DNA of 64,000 bases from Rhyzopertha dominica (lineage: Eukaryota; Arthropoda; Insecta; Coleoptera; Bostrichidae): NCBI GenBank assembly GCA_025024175.1, contig QCXZ01000001.1, positions 39,364,942 to 39,428,941 on the forward strand. The letters are read 5' to 3'. This document shows, piece by piece, positions 11,801 through 20,758 of this stretch; position 1 is the first letter of the stretch; every line of letters begins with the position of its first letter. The position numbers and the translations under genes were made by a program. A model generated the notes under the pieces. It made no database searches. It had not been told where the DNA came from and saw only the letters and a list, made by a program, of their open reading frames with translations.

Positions 11801-14800
11801 TTGATCCCGAAATCCTGGAAGAACTGGTGACAAATGACGTTGAAGACGAAACACAGAGGAATTTGAAATTTTACAGTGATTGGAAGATGATGATGAAGAT
11901 GAAAATTAATATTGCAACTTGTAGTTCATAAAAGTAGGAAATGGCATTTTTCAATAAAAACAATTAAAAATTTAATTGTTTTCTTTTTATTTAGTTAGGA
12001 AGTAATTTATAAATAAGATTTAGTATTTCCCTGTTATGTATATAATCTATCCCTTTTCTACTTTTAAGTGAAGAGGGTGTAATCCTTTTCACATTTCAAT
12101 TTAAAATTTTTGTTTCCAGTCTTCAATGTTTTGATCAATTTCTCTCAGTAGCACTCACATACTTGTTTGTTTGCTTGCACTCACTACATATTTTCTTCTT
12201 TCATTCTCTATTCCACTACTCCACTACTGCCCTCCAGATGGTTCTATCCTGTGCCATGATTTCAGCCTGGTTCCACTTTAGACCTCTTCTATTCATGATT
12301 TCCTTCACTTCTTTATCCCATGTCTTACTTAGTATCCCTTTCTTTCTTCTTCCCACACTTGTGTTACTTATCTTCTTTCCAGTAGCCTTTTCATGTGTCC
12401 CCACCATCTTAATTGTATTTTCTCAATATGCTTTTTGACACTTTCAATTTTTAGTCTTTCTCTTATGTTCTCATGCCTAATTTTGTCCATTATCGTGACT
12501 TTGGCTACTTTCCCGAGGTACTTCATTTCTATTGCTTGTATCTTATGTTGTTTCTCCGTTAAGGTTAAGATCCTCGTTTCACTTCCATATAGTAGTGTCG
12601 GTAGATATACAATTTTATATATAGTTAGCTTTGTTTTATTACTAATCTCTTTTTTGTTAATGAATCCCCTCCTAACACTGTGGAACAGCTTTGCCGTACT
12701 CGCGATTCTGTTGTTAATTTCTGTGTCAATTTTTCCACTCTTATCTATAAATTACTCCTAGGTACTTTACATTATCAACTTACTCTATTGTCTGGTCCTT
12801 AATTTTTATACTTATTTTTCTTTCCTTGTTATTTGTGATCACCATTACTTTTATCTTGTTAATATTGACCTTCATGTCTTTATTTTCCAGCTCTTCCGTC
12901 CACAGACTTACATTGAATTGCAAGTTGCTCTTTGGTGCTAGCCATTATTGCTATGTCATGTGCAAATGCACAGTCCCCTATTTCTACTGGTTTTAGTTTA
13001 TGATATCCCACCACTATCTTCTTATTTTTACTGTTTACGTTTTTAATGATTTCATTGATGAAGATGGGCTAAAGTTGCCTCCTTGCCTAACTCCCTTTGT
13101 CGTCCTGAATTTTTCTGTCTCTTGGTTGTCTCTTCTTACTATATTTTCAGTTTTTTTTTGTACAGTGATTTGATGGCGTTTGTCAAAGACTTGGATATTC
13201 TGTTTTTCTCTAAGACTTCCCATAATTTTTGCCTTGCCAACTTGTCAAAGGCTTTCTCCAGATCTAAGAAGCACATATATACTTCTTTATTGTAAGGTAG
13301 TGTTTTTTCAACGACATTCCTGATTGTAAATATATGGTCGTTTGTGCAATATGTCGGTCTAAACCCGCTTTGAACTCCATGAAGTTTATCTTCCATTATC
13401 TTTCTTAATCTTCCTTCCAATATCATCTCGTAAACCTTTTTCCCTTAATAACTTTATAATTACACGAGCAGGTAATAGTTAATAAAAAATGCAAATTATT
13501 TAGAATTATATATTTATCAATAATTTATTAACTTTATAAGGCTTGTTTTTAAATCGGGACTACAGGTTGACCTTGAATGATACCCTAAATAGTTAAACAC
13601 TGCACATGCTCTACTCTCTATCTCGAAAATGGTTCAAGATATAAAAAAAAATGTTTAAACAAAAGTCGTAGAGAATTTAATCCTCTACAATATTTATAAT
13701 AAATACAAAAAGCATAAAACCAATAGGAAACGAGATATTTGTAATGTGTAAAATATCGATTTTTTTGACCATTGACCTTAGTAGATTTTAAACTACTCTT
13801 AATTACTCTTAATTCAAATCTCTCTCCTCACCCACACCCACACTGAATGCATAAAAAAACATGAGTAAGCCGTGAGTAGTTGGAATTTAGAACTCTTGTT
13901 GAGCACTGCCTTCTTGCAACTTTTATCTTAATAATCAAGTACCTAGCAACCCTTTTCTTCGATTGTTAAAAAGAAGTGAAGATACGTTTACATACAAACC
14001 AATAAATTTTACATGTATCTGTATTTTAGTTTCATGCATCAAAGATAACAGTCATAGCTGCACTTCTTTTTCAACACACTAACAGATCAGTAATAAATAT
14101 ATGTTAAGACTGTATAGGTATATTACATGTCTCACATGATAAATTGAAAACTCATTTACACAGCCCTAATTCCACTACAGAAAGAAAAAACACGAGTTTA
14201 ACAGGCCTTTTTTATGCCATGCTGAAGGCATGCGATCACAAAATTTATTATTCAATGGAATGGTTATATCCAAAATTACAATAAAAAGGATGCAAAAGCA
14301 AAAAAACAGATACAAACCTACAATAGTTGCTTTTCTGTTATCCATCATACTTTTCTCTAAAATGCACTCCTGTGCCTGGGCTAAACAAACATCTTGGAAA
14401 AAATCTAATACTTCAGGTGCCGACAACATATATATCATAGTTGGGTAGTTTTCTTTCACTTTCTAAATAACAGAAAATTATATTATACAAATGCTTGTAG
14501 AAACCAACCGCAAATGATTTACCTGAAATGCCCATGCAGCACACTGGAAATGTGTACATGACATTTTCATACCATCATGTGTCTCCCTACTGTCTGCTGC
14601 CCCAAGCTTTGAGTGCAGAGCTCCAATATTGTATAAAACATTCATTAGCTCATATTGTATATCAGAAGCACTATCACTGAATTTTGAGTAAGGATTCTTC
14701 CTATAAAAATAGTTTTCTTCAATTTATAATGTATCAAGAGTAAATAAAGTTTTAGAATTAAATTCCTCATAAAATGAAATAACCTTTTTAAAAGTCCGAC

Positions 14801-17031
14801 GTGTTAAAAAATTCTGTCACTTTTTAAGGGTGCATTATCCATTATCAACCCTTTAAAATATACCGACTGAACTCTAATTACTTTCGAACAGTGCTCTTGG
14901 TAAGCTCACAACGTGCACCGAATTTGGTTCTTCTAAGTTCAAGTATAAGTGAGATATTGATTTTTTTCGAAATTTGAAATCCCACTTTGAAGGCCTATAA
15001 CTTCTCAAGGGTGCAATTTAGTATATGGGTATGTTGCGGTAAATCACAATATTTTGGACTCCCCTATATGCCCTTGCTCTGTGTCGGTGCTTATGCGAAT
15101 CACCCTGTATAAAAAAATATAAATCTTCTCAGAACCGAAATATAGTANTTTTTAGATGTACATTCTTCCAANACACATATACAAAATTCTTTTAAACTAT
15201 TGAAACATTCTTTTTCTTTACATTTTTTTAGTATGCTATGTATGTTTAGAATTTCTTTTTTAGCAATCTTAGACATGTATTTTGTAAAAAATGTTTGTGT
15301 ATTTCCTTTGTCTATGACCTATTATAATTTTACATTTGCAAAAAGTACTAAAGTCTATGAAACTCAGGGTGCGTAAAAAATAATTCTTGCGGTTTTTTCC
15401 ATGTGCCTAAATAAGTGTGGATTAGCATGAATAAGTCTTTATTTTGTAGATGTAATGGATGTGGGTGGATATGTATGGATGTGGATGAATGTACATGTTT
15501 GTCCATGGATGTATGTGGATGTGTTTGTACAATTTTTGGGTGGGTGATTACCCCCTTAGATACCTATATAATAATTTTTGTTTTTTCTAATGATTGAACT
15601 TTGGTAAGACTAAAAAATGTNTGACTGTATTCGCATTGTTTTCATGAGTAGTGATGTTACAATGCTCCTGTTTTCTTAAAGTAAGTTCGATCAGTACAGA
15701 ACAATGGATTAGTATGCCACACAAATGAGAGACTAGAATAAACAATAGGTTTTAATAATTACATCGTTAAAGCACTCTTTATCATATTTAAGTCCTCCAC
15801 GATCAAGCATTTAAATATCATTATTTACAGGTACGGAACATAACAATTCAATATCTTAATCATAAGTCATATTTTATTACTTCCGGGTTAAGGGCTACAA
15901 CTGGCCCTACTGTATTTCTGATACTGTTTCTTTTTGAAACATTAATTTTTAATTTTTTTTTAAATCTACCTGGAATCTTGTGCACAACAGTATGTGGTTA
16001 CACTAAAACTAAGCTGATTTAAACAGAAATGAATTAAATACTACAAAATATCCTTACAAGTATGCCACAGTGTTGCATACTCCTATACATGTGGTTATCT
16101 TACGTGATGATTTTAAAGTATTTGTATTTAGCCGAGCAATTTTTGATGTATTTAGGCCGTGTTTTTTGCACACGTAACATTGGGTTGTCCTACTCCAAGT
16201 GTTTTCAAGTTTTAGGTGTTTGTTTTCAGCAGAGTGATTTTTGACATGTTTAGGTTGTATTTTGTTCATGTTAACTGCCGGTCGTCCTACGCCACAGTAT
16301 TTTCAAGCAGATTTGAAGTGATCGTTTTTTGCCGAGCAATTTTTGACACATTTAGGCCATTTTTTTGAGAGCGCTCGACAAAAAACAAGCACCTAAAATC
16401 TGCTCTAAAACACTTTCGCATACCATGCATCGTATAATAGTTTCAAATATAAACATGGATTTTTCAAAACCGCAAGCAATGGACTTCAGATTCGTGTTCA
16501 GAAGGCCATGTTCTAGGAATGTACAAAATTTCAGCTCGACAGGTGAAGGGCCCTTCTATATAATAACCATTTAAGCTTAACTGGTGATGTAACGTTATAC
16601 TGCACTTTTACCTGTTTTGTTGAATAATATAACAGACCAAACTGCTGAAAAAGTAAGGTTTAGATTACATGTAATATACCTACCATCCAAAGCGAATAGC
16701 AACTACCTCCCCTGCATTCATAGGAAATCGAGAATTCAAGAAATGCAATTGACAATAATATTTCTTAAGAGTCTGCACACCAGAGACGTCTGTAGTTGGA
16801 CGCACTGCACTGGCTCGTAACATTTCCAAGTTCTGAATTTCTGCAGTGTATGTATCCGCGTCTTCATGATAAAAACTTGTGATGTACTAAAAATGGAATT
16901 TAAAAAATATGTACTACACAACAGTGAAAGATGCAAACAATACCCACCTGTCTTAGCTTAGGACCAAATGAGACTTCAGTGGTGACATTTAGTTCGAAAC
17001 TGATCATAGGTAACCTAGGTACAGCTTCCAT
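2828..17031 (-). CDS. mop: HD-PTP / PTPN23 (myopic), 5' nine coding exons; gene continues off the left edge
   Basis: Bro1-domain protein of the ESCRT pathway, acting on endosomes in sorting of ubiquitinated receptors. I built the exons from the sequence; all nine have GT/AG borders and compatible phases: 17031-16948, 16886-16684, 14700-14523, 14462-14318, 6111-5972, 4913-4764, 4709-4362, 3287-3126, 3080-2828. Together they give 1663 nt, 554 codons plus one base. The start reads MEAVPRLPMISFEL, close to the family N-terminus. Later hallmarks include AQAQECILEKSMMDNRK in exon 4 and NDFIYHEEVP followed by IFARLVPMKAHE in exon 7. Residues 1 to about 360 form the BRO1 domain; exons 7-9 begin the coiled-coil V domain. 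The remaining V domain, proline-rich part and phosphatase-like domain are outside the window. Introns are large (8.2 kb between exons 4 and 5) and full of mobile DNA. ALIX is the main alternative, but the residues fit HD-PTP better. Confidence 0.93.
4964..5956 (-). mobile_element. Penelope-like element copy with inverted arms in an HD-PTP intron
   Basis: A 14-bp direct duplication ACTATAAAAGCTTA (4950-4963 and 5957-5970) bounds 993 bp. The ends are inverted repeats (TTCTTGTTAAATAACTT near 4969-4985 and its complement near 5939-5955; a second pair of about 48 bp around 4997-5044 and 5833-5881). The minus strand at about 5480-5365 reads INHSGVYSFTCNDC then NSVYIEQTGRSFLIRGNEHLK, a GIY-YIG endonuclease of the Penelope type. 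The right arm has a hammerhead-like core: CTGACAA (5871-5877), stem GGCT/AGCC (5879-5890), GAAA (5891-5894). The right-hand duplication begins one base inside the intron, so the insertion lies 15 bp from the exon 5 donor. Confidence 0.82.
6112..8635. other. HD-PTP intron, no recognisable feature
   Basis: Start of the 8.2-kb intron between exons 4 and 5, read on the plus strand. It is AT-rich. ORFs of 60-100 codons on both strands match nothing I know and lack coding signals. No tRNA, repeat array or clear transposon end was found. Confidence 0.5.
8636..9593. mobile_element. Non-autonomous hAT-like element with 8-bp duplication
   Basis: The ends read CAGTGGCGGCTGGT on the left and ACGAGCCGCCACTG on the right, an inverted repeat of about 13 bp with one mismatch. 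Flanks are the identical 8-mer CGTGAGGG (8628-8635 and 9594-9601), the duplication size expected of hAT transposases. The 958-bp interior has no transposase. It carries two copies of a short motif, CGTTCGTGCCAG followed by ATTGGCAC (about 8838-8863 and 8931-8958), whose halves TGCCA and TGGCA can pair. Confidence 0.78.
9700..10520 (-). repeat. Interspersed repeat with 5S-derived module and palindromic end, copy 1
   Basis: This block is similar, in reverse, to 18420-18560 plus 19200-19790. It contains a 300-bp imperfect palindrome (9705-10010, with paired GGCCCCATACAGATTGTCC and its counterpart near 9890-9950), a middle part with TTTCAGCAAACCTTTGTTATTGA on the minus strand, and a 5S rRNA-like piece at 10206-10286. 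Past that is the shared tract around 10390-10500. Ambiguous bases lie at 10241, 10283, 10307, 10313 and 10361. Confidence 0.65.
10206..10286 (-). ncRNA. 5S rRNA-derived module (SINE3-like), not a functional 5S gene
   Basis: The minus strand matches the middle and 3' half of animal 5S rRNA: the complement of TTCCCAAGCAGTCACCCATCC and of GTTGCTTAACTTTGGTGGTC are easily seen, and these span the internal promoter. The remainder of 5S is missing and several positions differ, so it is a retroposed or SINE-type derivative. A second copy lies at 19362-19425. Confidence 0.68.
10977..11132. mobile_element. PIF/Harbinger-like MITE inserted in the foldback arm
   Basis: 156 bp with TTA at both ends (10974-10976 and 11133-11135) and terminal inverted repeats GGGTGGGTTGCACAAAC and GTTTGTGCAACCGGCCC. 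Further inside, GGATCAATTT and GTGTTAACCTC also pair with the right half, so almost the whole unit folds back. The opposite foldback arm (13579-13600) keeps the near-empty site, which confirms that this piece was inserted later. Confidence 0.8.
11312..11830 (+). pseudogene. CXC (tesmin/TSO1-like) cysteine-rich ORF within the foldback
   Basis: The reading frame gives about 172 residues. The C-terminal half holds a cysteine array, CNCKNGCGSRCGCRKAGLQC followed by SLACGQCNG, at about residues 121-150. This spacing resembles the tesmin/TSO1 CXC motif and similar proteins scattered in insect genomes, often next to transposons. There is no good ATG start: the frame opens at a TTG and appears cut at the 5' side. 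It may be cargo or a captured gene of the foldback element. Function unknown. Confidence 0.5.
12160..13440 (-). pseudogene. Non-LTR retrotransposon RT, 5'-truncated, inside the foldback
   Basis: Minus-strand frames give MILEGRLRKIMEDKLHGVQSGFRPTY and VYMCFLDLEKAFDKL (13426-13225), then TTKGVRQGGNFSPS near 13100-13060. The palm motif is degraded to FAHDIAIMA near 12965-12940. A C-terminal LRWWGHMKR-like block lies near 12400, and the end reads WNQAEIMAQDRTIWRAVVE (12272-12216). Several frameshifts separate these blocks. The order is that of a LINE with a Trp-rich C-terminus. It interrupts the sequence between the CXC ORF and the right arm. Confidence 0.75.
13787..14317. other. HD-PTP intron remainder before exon 4, nothing recognised
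   Basis: Apart from the end of the long ORF that overlaps exon 4, I see no coding signal, repeat or RNA gene in this AT-rich part of the intron. Confidence 0.4.
14800..15115. repeat. Repeat ending in CACCCTGTATA, probable TA-flanked transposon relic
   Basis: This intronic tract between HD-PTP exons 2 and 3 ends with CACCCTGTATA (about 15103-15113), the same terminus as other TA-flanked elements in this window (31814-32710, 57974-59096). Only one end is clear. Confidence 0.35.
15410..15545. repeat. Low-complexity (TGGATG)n-like tract
   Basis: Irregular repeats of TGGATG, TGTGGATG and TGTATGGATG over about 130 bp in an HD-PTP intron. A 60-codon ORF over it is only a by-product of the repeat. 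Confidence 0.7.
16131..16365. repeat. Short tandem repeat, unit about 100 bp, about 2.4 copies
   Basis: GCCGAGCAATTTTTGA recurs at 16131 and 16331, with a diverged copy GCAGAGTGATTTTTGA at 16229. Each is followed by a TTTAGG..GT segment and a GTCCTAC segment. The spacing of 98 and 102 bp defines the unit. It lies in the intron between HD-PTP exons 2 and 3. Confidence 0.65.
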
Positions 17032-18144
17032 TGTTGCAGCAGATATTTTGCTTGTCTGGTTTAGAAAACTGAAAATTTAGAAACCATCTGCCAAAGTACA
17101 CATCAATAATTTAAAAGCTGCGAAGCTTATAGTTCAAAATATTCTGTATGAATTTGTATAATGACTGTTTAAGTATCAAGCCACTATTTTGATCCGCAAA
17201 TGTTCTTAGCAACTTTTTGTACGTATGCAACTAAACGTAAACGACACACAAACAAAAGAATACATTAAATGAGTCATTAGAAGTCGAAAAGATATCGGAT
17301 AAAAACATGTAGGATCATAACAAATAGCAAATACCGAAAGCAAGCAAGCTTATTTTTTAATTGACAGCCGGAAGCCTGACACTGGCGCTGACGAGTGACG
17401 ACTCTTGCTGCTGACGTCTGACGTCTGACAGCTGCATACTACGAAGCTAGCTAATTAAGTAAACGGAGACGAAGTTAGCTGAAGTTGTGACTGGCGACCT
17501 GGCGAGAATAAAGCACTTTATGCACCCATACGTCATAATAACGCTATTATCACCACATTTACCTCTGAACAGTGAACATAAATGCCTCTTTGTGGCCCAC
17601 AGATCCGTTTAAGACCCGGAGGGCAATAATGAAACATAATTAAAAGTCAATGGACCGGTGTCTCTTCTCTATCTTAAGCTAAAATCAACCCTGTTTTTCA
17701 AATCTAAACCAGGGTGTTGTCATGGTTACTGGATTAATTTTAGCTAACATCAACTACCTATGCGTTTTGTAAAACTTGTTTATTTTAACATACCTAATTT
17801 GTTAGTAATGTAGCTGTAGTTTCAGATAAGTGGCGATTTTTTTTGGTATTCCGCCAAAAGTATTTTTACCCACCACCTGCCTGGTGCATTTTCTATTTTT
17901 GTAACATAAAAAAATCGACGAGATTCTGTGTATGATGGGCGAAAAACAATATATTTTATGTAAAAATTATCATTTTGTAGTTATCGACGACTCTAATAAG
18001 CATTCTATTTGTCTTGGTTTTGGTATCTCGAAGTGTAATTATAACAACGAAGTTTCAATTCTTAAATATCATCCACTTCGAGATTTGCAATCTCTTGGCG
18101 ACGACATGAACCTGACAGTCTAAAAAAAATTAAAACAATAAGCT

Positions 18145-18200
18145 ACAGTGAGCTATGTCGACAGAGTTGCGGGTTTGAGTCCCGCCTAGGGCATGGGTAT
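18145..18200 (+). repeat. Possible tRNA-derived SINE fragment
   Basis: GCGGGTTTGAGTCCCGC (18167-18183) forms a T-arm-like stem and fits a B-box promoter. The upstream part is not a credible tRNA, so a SINE remnant is more likely than a gene. Confidence 0.35.
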
Positions 18201-18556
18201 TTGTGAATGTTTCTTTATACAGGGTGTCCCGCATTATGTGGGCAACCTTTCGGAATCTGAAAACTGGTGCAAAAATAACACTTTGCATATGTATGGCGAG
18301 CGTAACTCGCTTTTATGAGCCTACAGCTTTTTCCTAGCCCTCGGCCAGAAAAAATGCTTCTTGCCATAAAAGCTTCTTTATGCCTTTAATACATAAATAA
18401 CTATATTATTCTGTTCCTTGTAAGGTGTGTCCGCTCGGTTTATTACAAGTTTTGCAATTGATTTTAAACTGAGCTAGACTTGAAACTTTAAACATAGCTT
18501 GGTGTTTGGAACACTGCATGACAATGCAATATAAACTTTTTGTCTGTCCGATACCT

Positions 18557-19219
18557 ACAGAACAAAAATCAAAAATGGAAAATGGCTTAACATTATAGTT
18601 AACATTTTTAACAATATTTCAAATTATCACCATATTTTGTAATTTACTTTGTAGTGTGAATACCCGAAGTATACATAAAAACAATTTGCCACATCATGTT
18701 TGCCATATAATTATAGTCATCCTTTTCTCGTTTTAAGTATGTTGCATGGTGATAAAACAGATGAATGCTCTAAGTAAAGTTCATTATATATTTGGTAATC
18801 TAGATACAAATCCGTCTAACAAATGATAAGATGAAAAATAATAGTGCTATCGTAATTCTTTGTTAATTACTCAGTTTTGAGAGCTTAGTGTAGATTAGCT
18901 TGATAGCAAAACAGATAAGGCGTCGTTTTATAAGCAGACAGACCTCAGGTTTCAAATACAACTCACATGCTAACACTTTTTCTATTGTTATTTTACAGGA
19001 CTGTAATTCACATGGATGTATAACATGTATTATACATCCATGGTAATTCACCCAGTTCACGGCGTAAAAATTATTAATAGTACAAATATGTAGAGAAAAA
19101 GTTTTTCCTTGTAGTTGAACGAAAAATGGGTATGGACGGGGTTTAAATCTGAATCTTCAGGCTGGAGAACTATCTGACTTGATTTAAGGCCGTTTTCAAA
19201 ACTGGGGAAAAATTAATGC
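18557..19219. repeat. 0.65-kb dispersed repeat, copy A
   Basis: Direct repeat of 21053-21663, starting ACAGAACAAAAAT and ending at AAACTGGGGAAAAA. Matching blocks include GTGAATACCCGAAGTA, CACATCATGTTTGCCATA and GGCTGGAGAACTATCTGACT. Copy A has an extra 40 bp at 19012-19051, a small hairpin (ATGGATGTATA and TATACATCCAT) flanked by TAATTCAC on both sides. Copy A lies upstream of LAMP1 exon 1. Confidence 0.75.
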
Positions 19220-19790
19220 AAACATAGCTTTGAACTGAGTGACAATGGTATATAACCTCCCTTTTTTGTCTGGTTGATACTATTTTTTATAATTTTAATA
19301 AAAACAGCACTTGCATATACCGAACAAAATTTTGAACATAACCTCAGCGCCCATAATTTGGTTGATAACACCGGTTCTCGTCCGATAACCAAAGCTAAGC
19401 AACATCAGGCGCGGTTTATACTGTTGCGTGCTGTTGACGTTACTTTTTTCAGCAAACCTTTGTTATTGATAAGCAGGTATAGCAGAATATTATTTCAGAT
19501 ACGATTAGGTGAAAAGAGACTGAAATAAATTAAAATTTTTGCATATTTTTCGTAATTTCAGAGAACTGAAATTGAAAAATTTCACACGTAAGAAAATAAT
19601 TAGGCATTCAAATAAAAAATAATTTTTAATCTACCATGTTATTAAATTGCACTAAAAAGTAAAAAATAATTCTTCTAGCCCCATACAGATTTATAATCCC
19701 ATGCGCATCTCATACAGATTGTCCAGAAAATTTGTGATTATGAATTTTTTAATAGCTATTAAAATACTTTTGTACTGGCGCAAAAATAAC
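19200..19790 (+). repeat. Interspersed repeat with 5S-derived module, copy 2
   Basis: Inverted relative to 9700-10520. It contains CCCTTTTTTGTCTGGTTGATAC, the 5S-like piece (19362-19425), TTTCAGCAAACCTTTGTTATTGATAAG, GATTAGGTGAAAAGAGACTGAA, and half of the palindrome seen in copy 1, with CCCCATACAGATT (19680-19692) and CATACAGATTGTCCAGAAAA further on. Confidence 0.7.
19362..19425 (+). ncRNA. 5S rRNA-derived module (SINE3-like), not a functional 5S gene
   Basis: AACACCGGTTCTCGTCCGAT then AACCAAAGCTAAGCAACATCAGGCGCGGTTT closely follows the central part of 5S rRNA, including box A and box C. Both ends of 5S are absent. Same module as 10206-10286 in the opposite orientation. Confidence 0.72.
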
Positions 19791-20260
19791 ACTATTTTAC
19801 AGTACCTATAACATTTTTTTGAAATAACACGCCCGCCTACTGATATATCGACTCTTAAACATAGGGGAAGAAAAACAGTTTTTCAAAAATATCTCTTAGA
19901 CCGGTTGATATAATTTCATCAAATTTTTGAAGTGAAAGCCGTTAACATGATACCCACTTTTTTTAATAAATGTTTTTTTTGTGGAGGAGGGGACCAATAA
20001 CCTTCCACATTTTAACCCTTTAACGGTTAAGTATTTTTTAAAAAAATATATGTTTTTCTAATCCTTGGACCTTGTATACAAAAAAAAGATACTCTCTGTT
20101 CATGCGGCTAAAATTGACCCTTTCCGAGAAAGTTGCAGTTGAATGTTAGAATTCACACTTTCACTGCTTAACTAAATCATTTTTTTATCAAATTGGCCGT
20201 GATAAATAATAAAATTGTGTTAGATGTCTCTATTACATTGACATTTTGACAAAAATTTGT

Positions 20261-20361
20261 AAAAATTCTGAAATAATAATAATAATGGAATATTCATATA
20301 GGTAAATGACTACGCTGCCATACACATATGAATATTCCATTATTATTATTTCAGAATTTTT
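20261..20361. repeat. About 100-bp hairpin 400 bp upstream of the LAMP1 start
   Basis: AAAAATTCTGAAATAATAAT...GGAATATTCATAT (20261-20299) pairs with ATATGAATATTCCATTATTA...TTCAGAATTTTT (20326-20361), differing by one AAT triplet. The loop is about 26 nt. It could be a tiny MITE. Confidence 0.75.
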
Positions 20362-20758
20362 GCAACGAATAATGTAAAGTGTATGATCAGAGAATGTGCT
20401 GCAATGCTACAGAAGTATAGGTATTTACTGTATTTGGTATAAATTTAATTAATGCATTTTTGAAAATATTATTCCTGCTGTGCTTTTGGCAGTAAAGTTA
20501 CGAGCAATTGTGAAAATGTGAGTGAACGTGAACGTTTTTGCATTTTGAAACATTCAGTTATTTTCTAGGAAAGTTTCTAGAAAATCAGCGATTCCATTGA
20601 AGTCAAGTTGGCAACGCTGAACGCTGTGTTTGTCACTTGTCAGCCTGCCGCCTGCTTAATTGAAGCCTACAAGCCGAACCTACAAGTCCAGCAGATTTGA
20701 CAGCGTTTGTTCCAGAACATAGTCGTTTGTGAATTGAGTGGCTTAATTTTTTAACAAA

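Larger units (their letters stand above)
10796..13786. mobile_element. 3-kb foldback element with long inverted arms
   Basis: The left arm (about 10796-11270, with a MITE inside) and right arm (about 13447-13786) are inverted copies. Examples: AATATTGTAAAGAATTAAAT against its counterpart at about 13676-13700, TTTAACTATTTAGGGT beside GGTATCATTCAAGGTC, and ATTATTGATAAATATATAAT near 11195 against 13500-13520. Between the arms are a CXC-motif ORF and, on the minus strand, a LINE. The whole element lies in the large HD-PTP intron. Its family is unknown to me. Confidence 0.65.
17032..20758. other. Divergent intergenic region between HD-PTP and LAMP1
   Basis: It should hold both promoters. Close to each start codon is non-repetitive sequence (about 17040-17650 for HD-PTP, 20380-20758 for LAMP1), presumably 5' UTRs and promoters; I see no convincing TATA box. 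The middle holds repeats: a tRNA-like B box near 18165, a transposon end TATACAGGGTGTCCCG at 18218, one of a pair of 0.65-kb repeats, and the 5S-derived repeat. Confidence 0.55.

Noticed and set aside
16131..16365. CRISPR-like array
   Set aside because: Only 2-3 diverged units of about 100 bp without separate spacers, in a eukaryotic intron.
17932..18123. 63-codon plus-strand ORF starting MMGEKQYILCKNYHFVVIDD
   Set aside because: No family recognised, no flanking gene signals, in a repeat-rich intergenic region. Kept out as a likely chance ORF.
18145..18200. Functional tRNA gene
   Set aside because: Only a T-arm/B-box-like stem; no acceptor or anticodon arm can be built.
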